From assembly GCA_039000515.1 (NCBI GenBank), contig JBCFYV010000001.1:53438410-53502409 (forward strand): DNA of 64,000 nucleotides, read 5' to 3'. Shown in pieces: positions 58,030 to 64,000 of the stretch (position 1 is its first letter; every line of letters starts with the position of its first letter). The notes under the pieces were generated by a model. It was not told the origin of the DNA. It did not search any database and worked only from the letters and a program-made list of their open reading frames with translations. Source of the stretch: Timema cristinae. Its lineage: Eukaryota; Arthropoda; Insecta; Phasmatodea; Timematidae. The position numbers were made by a program, and so were the translations under genes.

Positions 58030-58115
58030 GGACGTCAACATCGCTCTCGCAATACAACCTTGTGCCAGGATTATGATACTGAGTATCGAAACATGTCGGA
58101 CATAAAGGACATAAA
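58030..58115 (+). other. Hairpin followed by GAAAC, ribozyme-like context
   Basis: GATAC-TGA-GTATC (58075-58087) is followed at once by GAAAC and ATGTCGG. This resembles the stem II/GAAA part of minimal hammerhead-like motifs in terminal repeats of Penelope-like elements. The CTGATGA half is not well preserved and no element protein is nearby. Confidence 0.25.
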
Positions 58116-59149
58116 TTAATCGACGTAACACGCCGATGCCAACCAAGGAGCAAGGGAACCCAACTCATGTTAAGACTTCGTAACATTGCTTATTTTGGAA
58201 TTTAGACATCTTATTATGTTATAAACTTTATTTCTAAACATCTTTATTTCAATAATCAATATTTTGATTGATTACATTTGCTACTCTTTCTATGTCTGTT
58301 TTGATTTTTATCCAGGGACTTTTCGCTGATTTATTATTATAAATATTATGTGATATATGAATGTTTTAATGATGAAGGATAATATATGGCTGGATCTTTT
58401 TTCTTTTTTCTTTTAATGAAAATATTTTAACTTTTATTTTAGCAAATACATACTAAGCTTATGGTTTCTCTTTAATACTTTGATAGTATATTCTTATTTT
58501 AATAATATTGTTTTGGTGTTTAACTTATTTTATATGACCTGCCACATTTGTAATCTTAGTTTTAAAGGTTCGAAGTCTTAACTACAAATTTCATTACTCC
58601 TTACTTAACCAATCTTTAGAATGTTTTCTAAAATGACGTATATTTAAATTTAAATACATATAAAATGTATATATATATGTATATATACATTATATTTGTT
58701 GCACAATACCACTAAAGTAAGAGTTGAGTTGGTGTTAGTTGTAACCAGGGAGAAATATTGTATTTACATTAATTATACTCATGCACAAATCAGGCCTTCC
58801 ATAGTGATGGAAGCAAAGAATGAAAAGTTGAAAAATATTTGTGAAAATAAAATTTTCGTTGGAAATTATTATTTTTCTCTCATCCTGGATCCCTAACCTT
58901 TTAAAATGATAGGTCGTTTGTCAAAATATGTTGAGCCATTTCCTCTTAATGTCTATAATCATAAATGGGCTCATCAATATTTGAGAAGATATTTTATTTA
59001 TGTGATGTACTATAGTTAATAATACAATTCTCAAAACTTGAGGTTTAACTATTTTCAACGCTCCTATCAGACATTCCCTAACTGTAAATTGGCCATCCTG
59101 ACAAGATGTCCAATGGGTGAAGAGCGGGTAGCGACATATAGGCCTATAT
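58116..59149. other. Unassigned AT-rich DNA
   Basis: Nothing recognised; (TA)n near 58670-58690. Confidence 0.45.
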
Positions 59150-59661
59150 TTAGAGATAGGGTAAATTCGATTTTGTGAAAAACGTGAAAAAAACTCAAAG
59201 TGTCGAAAATAGGGTATTTATAAGTTTTCTTTGCGTTTCATGGCATTTGAAAGTGTTTAAAGCAATTTTTATTTCGCGAATTAACGCGAAAAACGTGATT
59301 TTGAGAGTATTTTAGCTAAATTATTCTATTTAGTGAAATGGACGGGAATTCCCTGAAAATGCTGTGCATTTAAATAAAATGCTGAGAATTTCTATAAAAC
59401 GCTGTTTTTCAGCGGAAATAAGTGATTAAATAATCATTGAGTTTTACTCGTCTGTGCGCTTCAGCTCGGGTTATATACTTGCATCCTGTGCCTTCCACAG
59501 CTCATCCGGCTAATCGCCACATTCCGTTAGTCGAAAGACGACATTGACGAAATACATTTTTACCTATTTTGCTACAAAATGCTAAATTATGCCACAAAAC
59601 GCTAAATTTCCAATAATTAAGTCTAAAAAACTTAAAATTAATGCTATTTTACCCTATCTCA
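59150..59661. mobile_element. MITE with inverted ends and 8-bp duplication
   Basis: Left end TTAGAGATAGGGTAAATTCG, right end CTATTTTACCCTATCTCA (reverse complement). GCCTATAT flanks it at 59142-59149 and 59662-59669. Internal AAAA(C/T)GCT-type motifs recur, for example at about 59357, 59379, 59398, 59576 and 59596. An 8-base duplication fits the hAT superfamily. Confidence 0.78.
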
Positions 59662-59669
59662 GCCTATAT

Positions 59670-60977
59670 ATAGTAGCATAATGGGAAGATGGATGAACAG
59701 AAAGGAGAATCCATCTAATTTTCCACATTTGAACCATAAGATGTACTAGAAAGTACTAATACTAGTATATAAATAGAGTATACAAAACGCATTATAGGTA
59801 TCTAAATATTGGTAATTAAATATAACTAAAACCTTTTGAAAAATGTGTAATTACAATGATTCGATCCTGGTTACTTTTATAATATTGCTTTTTTTAGAAC
59901 GTGTTATAGTCCAATACTCATTCACAAGTTTTGGTCAAATAAATTTGTTTTCATAAAAACTGCAAAAACACTGTTTTTTTCTGGAATCCCCTTCCATTCC
60001 ACTTTAAGGGGGCTTCTTAGGTAGCTAAGATATTGGCAATCAGATGTTACGCTTAGGTTAAATATTGACAAAACCTTTAACAGTACCTACACGAGTTTTG
60101 TGTTTACTGGAATTAACACAAAACTATTTTCCATGACCCTATACATATATAGACTTGTAAACATAATTTAAAAAAATGGAAAATTCCCCTTTCAAAAGGT
60201 AATAAAATCCAGATATTATGGTTGACATAAATGGCCGGAAAAATAAATGTTACTGGTTTAATATATAGAATTGTGCTTTGTGAATCGAATGATGCAATTT
60301 AATAAGGGGGGGGGGGCACATCCCAAACTGTATTGATATTTGTATTTACCTCCTCCCCGTTTGTTCTCCTACTGCCAGACAGTTCCATCCAGTGACGTTA
60401 TAAACCCAATTTATTGATGGGAGTTTATGAATATCTGCTCTACTAATCTGGGCGTCGCTTAATGGTAAGTTTTTTTTCATATTTTATTAAAACAAAACTT
60501 GTGACCAATGAAACAATATATACATAAATTTTTAAAAATACAACCAAATCCAAAATAACATATTATTTTAAACTGAAATAACTATTAAACTGGTTCCAGT
60601 TTCACAATTTTCAATGAAAGAATATAAAAAACCTGGCTTTGATTCGATTCCTGGTACGAGCGTAATCTTGATTTAATTTCCCGGTTAATTATTCGTGAGT
60701 TGGGAGTCCTAAGAGAATATGGAGGAATGCATATAATAGGTAGTAGTTTGGGCATCAATGGCTGAAGAGTCTTGGGATACCTATATAAATAGAGAAATAT
60801 GAATTGATCTGGAACAAGCTGATAGGTTAATTTCATCCTAAGGTATATGCTACTGTAAGTGTCAAAAGACTAGTTAATCTTATAATTTACAGGTAGATCC
60901 TAACATCACCAACATTAGGCTGCAAAGTCCGAAATATCTTATAAAATGTGTATACTTTGAAATTTTAGCGGGTCTTA
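59670..60977. other. Unassigned AT-rich DNA
   Basis: Nothing recognised; G-run near 60306-60315. Confidence 0.45.
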
Positions 60978-61001
60978 TCGGTAAATCCTAGCATTTACCG
61001 A
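60978..61001. repeat. Perfect 9-bp inverted repeat
   Basis: TCGGTAAAT and ATTTACCGA separated by six bases. A related GTAAATGTTAGATTTACTGG lies near 61221. Confidence 0.6.
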
Positions 61002-61067
61002 CATGTATTGATAGAAGTAATCATATATATTACAGTAGGTTAATTTAGGTCAGGATGGATTAGGCTT

Positions 61068-61092
61068 GGTTAGGTTAGGTTAGGTTAGGTTA
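61068..61092 (+). repeat. Interstitial (TTAGG)n, about 5 units
   Basis: Five uninterrupted TTAGG units, the telomere repeat of most arthropods, with scattered related pieces just upstream. Confidence 0.85.
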
Positions 61093-62445
61093 TTGGTTTA
61101 CGTTTGAGTGCTGGACAAAGCTAAAACTGGGGATCCTCTATCCCACCTCCCTCAAGAGATGGTTAACTCTCAAAATGTAAATATTTTCTAAGTTATTTAG
61201 GACTTTTACTATCTGATAATGTAAATGTTAGATTTACTGGTAAATTTTGATAAGTTTTGCTTATCTTCGAACATTTACAGTATTATCTACATTTAAATCT
61301 GTAAGGAGATTGCTGAGAGGAATGTGAGTACACCTCACAAGAATGGGAGGGAGACCAATTAGCGGCACAACTCTGATGAGGGATTAGTTTAAGATAGGCA
61401 GTATCTAGATCTATGTAGGTAGTGAAGACCAGCTACCCCCGGCGGCCATGTCATTACACCAGAGGCCACGGAAATGCTTTGATTGGTGTAGAATTGCTAA
61501 GTGCGGGTAGCAAACTTCTAGAATGGTCTTTTGGAATCTCTCTATCCAGTTGGAGCGAGGAATCTCTGCCCAAATCTTGACTGTCGGATGAGGGACACAG
61601 TTGTCCGGAATACAGGTGACTCAAAACCAGGGCTATATATTAAGGGCTGTGTCACTACGGCTCTGGAGGTGGTCCTCTCTCATTCAAGACGTGACGTCAC
61701 CGGCATGATGGAGCTCGAATGACACACAAAGAACGCTCGAAAGTTCCAAAACATAACTCACATTTTCTCGTAAACTACTTGAACAATCAGAATATTTTTT
61801 TCAGAATTTGTTATAAAAACCTTTAAAGACATGAGGAAGTTATTAAAATTCCCTTATTCCAATTGGTTTACTTTTAAAAAATTGTTTTCTAATGAAAGAA
61901 CTATAATGAAGTTTTTATAGCAGATACATTTTCACTCTGTTGAAAAGTTTTTTCCTAATTGAAATAGATGCGTAGTATAAGCGTACGAAATGATGACCAT
62001 GAACTGGATTTTATTAAGATATAAGACTCATCTCTGTAGCTTAAATACTTTGCTCAGTTTGACGTGTTTAGTTACGAGCTATTTTAGCGCGCCTGGTTTT
62101 AGATAGACTGAATGAAGATTGTCAGAAAGACTGGTCCGTCAATAATATTTAAACTAGTGATATTAATCACTATACAAAGTAGTAAATAGAATTAATTCAA
62201 GCCAAACCTTCTTGAAATTTACAAAAACCTCTAATAATATTGTTCATAATATAACAATAGTAATAATAACCCAGAAAAATAAATATATAATATAACAATA
62301 TAACAACACTTATTAGAACAATAACAAATCACACGTTTTTATTAACAGAATTATATAATACTATAATAGCCCTACCATAAGCTGCCTACATGTACATACA
62401 TACGCAAAACCAATACACAACACTTTATATACTACTGTTGGTATT

Positions 62446-62446
<1 letters not shown>
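61093..62446. other. Unassigned DNA
   Basis: Nothing recognised. Confidence 0.45.

Positions 62447-62503
<57 letters not shown>
62447..62503. repeat. (AAT)n microsatellite
   Basis: About 19 uninterrupted AAT units. Confidence 0.95.
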
Positions 62504-62505
<2 letters not shown>

Positions 62506-62697
62506 CTTGCGTACTCTATAGCATTAGGAACTCACAAATTTACACGTATTTGTTATTTCTTGGATTGTATCCATTTCTTAGCTTTCTTAGTTTCGCTTCG
62601 CTTACATTGTTTATATCTATTTACATGTCTAATTCTAATGAACGTTCTAACTCTTGCATAAACATGAATAGCTTGTGCACACACTTGAGGAAATTTA

Positions 62698-64000
62698 TTA
62701 GATAGTCTTTTTTTTAAGTTCTTTCATGATACCTCTCTGTCTGCTGTATGAATTTTCCTCGCCATGAAGTGATTTGAAAATTGACTCGAACTCGTTAATA
62801 GTAGCCTTCCACCATTCAGACGGCACCGTCAATCCTCCATGGGACAATGCTTCAATCCAAGTGTTAGTGGAAGTTGAGGAAATATGCTTTGAGATAGTAC
62901 CTAGTGTAGGGTCTTTGTCTCGTACTCTGAAGGCTACATAGCCTGCCACGTAAGCAAGAGCCTCTTCTTCAGCCCAGGATCTCTCCTGTTGTTCACAATC
63001 CTTAACAGGCTCGTCTAGCTTGCACTCATTTGCTTCTTCCACAGACTTGCTGGCCATTTCCTCGATTTCACCTGGTTCGAATGCCGATTCCAGATACTCT
63101 GCAGTCAAGTATACTGAGACGTTGCTAGCATCTTCTTCAATTTGGGAGACATTGATTTTGAGCGATGGTTTTGGCATCTTGTTAGATAGCATGATTTTCC
63201 TGAGTCGTAATATGACTTCTGTTGGGCTAGGATGGTCATAAAATTGCCCAGCGCCACGGATTTGACTAAATAGGCTCTCTAGGACATCTTGAGTTAGGCG
63301 TGTGGTCATAATATACTTGAGGTCGTATATTTGACGTACATCTTCCAGGAGTCCAAACAAAGATGTTATCGATATTAAAATTCCTTTTTGAAATGGTAAT
63401 AAACCTTTTTTCCCTTTTACTCGCATTGTATTTGTTACTTTTTTCATTTCATTTAAAATGTCTTTTTATCTGTCATGAAACGGCATGAGACCGAAACCAG
63501 CTCTCATGGGACTAGAATTTGAAGGGTAGGGAGAATTGCTGTTCATTACATCAAAGAACGAGCTTACAAGCTCAAAAAATTAGCCGCTTTTTTGTTCTTA
63601 CCTAGTACTTCTATTGCTTTAGCCGTAGTTCTTGAGAAAATTGCTTTGGCTGGTATAACTGGTTGCCTTTCATTTCCCTTTATAGTCAAAAAAGTAGGAT
63701 CAAGTTTGTGGCACAGTTTAACTTCAGCTGTGTCCCTCTGTAAAACATCAGTCAAAATATCCGCATTGATCTCTGTATTATCTTCTAAAACAAGTCCTTC
63801 GTCGAGAAAGTGGTTTCTCAAAAGTTTGATGTAGTGAGGCATGTCAGCAAAAACCCACACTTTTCTATCGCAGTCAGTAGTATTGATAAAATATGTGTTT
63901 TTTGTGGTTATTTTGAGCTCCTTCCACAGTGTTCCACAGCCTCCTAAATCAGAAACAATGGCACATACTTTGATTCCTGAAGACTCTACAGCGTTAATAA
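62698..64000 (-). pseudogene. P-element/THAP9-type transposase, broken, 5' part beyond the window
   Basis: The minus strand is open from the right edge: VCAIVSDLGGCGTLWKELKI, then VFADMPHYIKLLRNHFLDEG, ILTDVLQRD, KAIFSRTTAKAIEVLG. It shifts frame in a six-base A run at 63574-63579 and has an in-frame stop at 63466-63468. It continues to 62698 with KGKKGLLPFQKGILISI, TRLTQDVLESLFSQIRGAG, YDHPSPTEVILRLRKIML, and an acidic C-terminal region ending at 62698. This is the order of P-element transposases, whose catalytic core has an RNase H fold split by a GTP-binding insertion. The N-terminal THAP zinc finger would lie past 64000. Two lesions over 1.3 kb suggest a young pseudogene, or partly sequence error at the homopolymer. 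Confidence 0.9.

Noticed and set aside
20334..64000. Further furin exons (catalytic His, Asn and Ser regions)
   Set aside because: No frame with the expected H-G-T-R-C or G-T-S-A motifs was seen. A protein-to-genome alignment would settle it.

Overview
The window is non-coding-rich animal nuclear DNA. It is AT-rich and full of microsatellites, minisatellite arrays and decayed mobile elements. An arthropod, plausibly a crustacean, is the best guess. The grounds are a short (TTAGG)n tract of the arthropod telomere type, a furin exon closest in my judgement to arthropod Furin-2, abundant (AAT)n and (AC)n, and P-type, hAT-type and Jockey-type elements. Species cannot be fixed from the sequence.

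Only one host gene is secure. Two phase-0 exons on the + strand (9027-9164 and 20199-20333) encode the end of the prodomain, the Arg-Lys-Lys-Arg cleavage site and the first part of the subtilisin-like catalytic domain, including the catalytic Asp, of a furin-type proprotein convertase. They are separated by an intron of about 11 kb. The upstream signal-peptide and prodomain exons and the downstream His/Asn/Ser exons were not found.

Layout. 0-1.3 kb: 62-bp minisatellite that runs off the left edge. 2-9 kb: SINE copies and AT-rich DNA. 9.0-20.3 kb: furin exons and intron, holding SINEs, a Jockey-like LINE remnant, a local duplication and an orphan reading frame. 20.4-23.8 kb: SINEs, then featureless AT-rich DNA. 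23.8-26.1 kb: 50-bp array. 26.7-29.4 kb: a candidate DNA transposon, SINEs and a LINE remnant. 29.6-36.6 kb: a 7-kb array of 90-bp units whose centre is full of small deletions. 36.7-42.9 kb: three palindromic MITEs, a GC-rich block, a 58-bp array, and a pogo-like MITE nested in a SINE. 43.3-45.4 kb: a broken hAT transposase of the ZMYM1-like type. 46-56 kb: more SINEs, a decayed 38-bp array, an inverted pair of tRNA-like units and a hAT MITE. 59-60 kb: a MITE with an 8-bp target duplication. 62.7-64 kb: a broken P-element/THAP9-type transposase running off the right edge.

The most notable pattern is a set of tRNA-derived SINEs, labelled A to D here. A and B have different tRNA-like heads and bodies but share one 3' tail ending in (TAA)n. 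Over twenty copies or pieces are present, and three have clear target-site duplications. No operon-like or novel multi-gene system is visible. The interest lies in mobile-element architecture, array structure and probable assembly error inside repeats.
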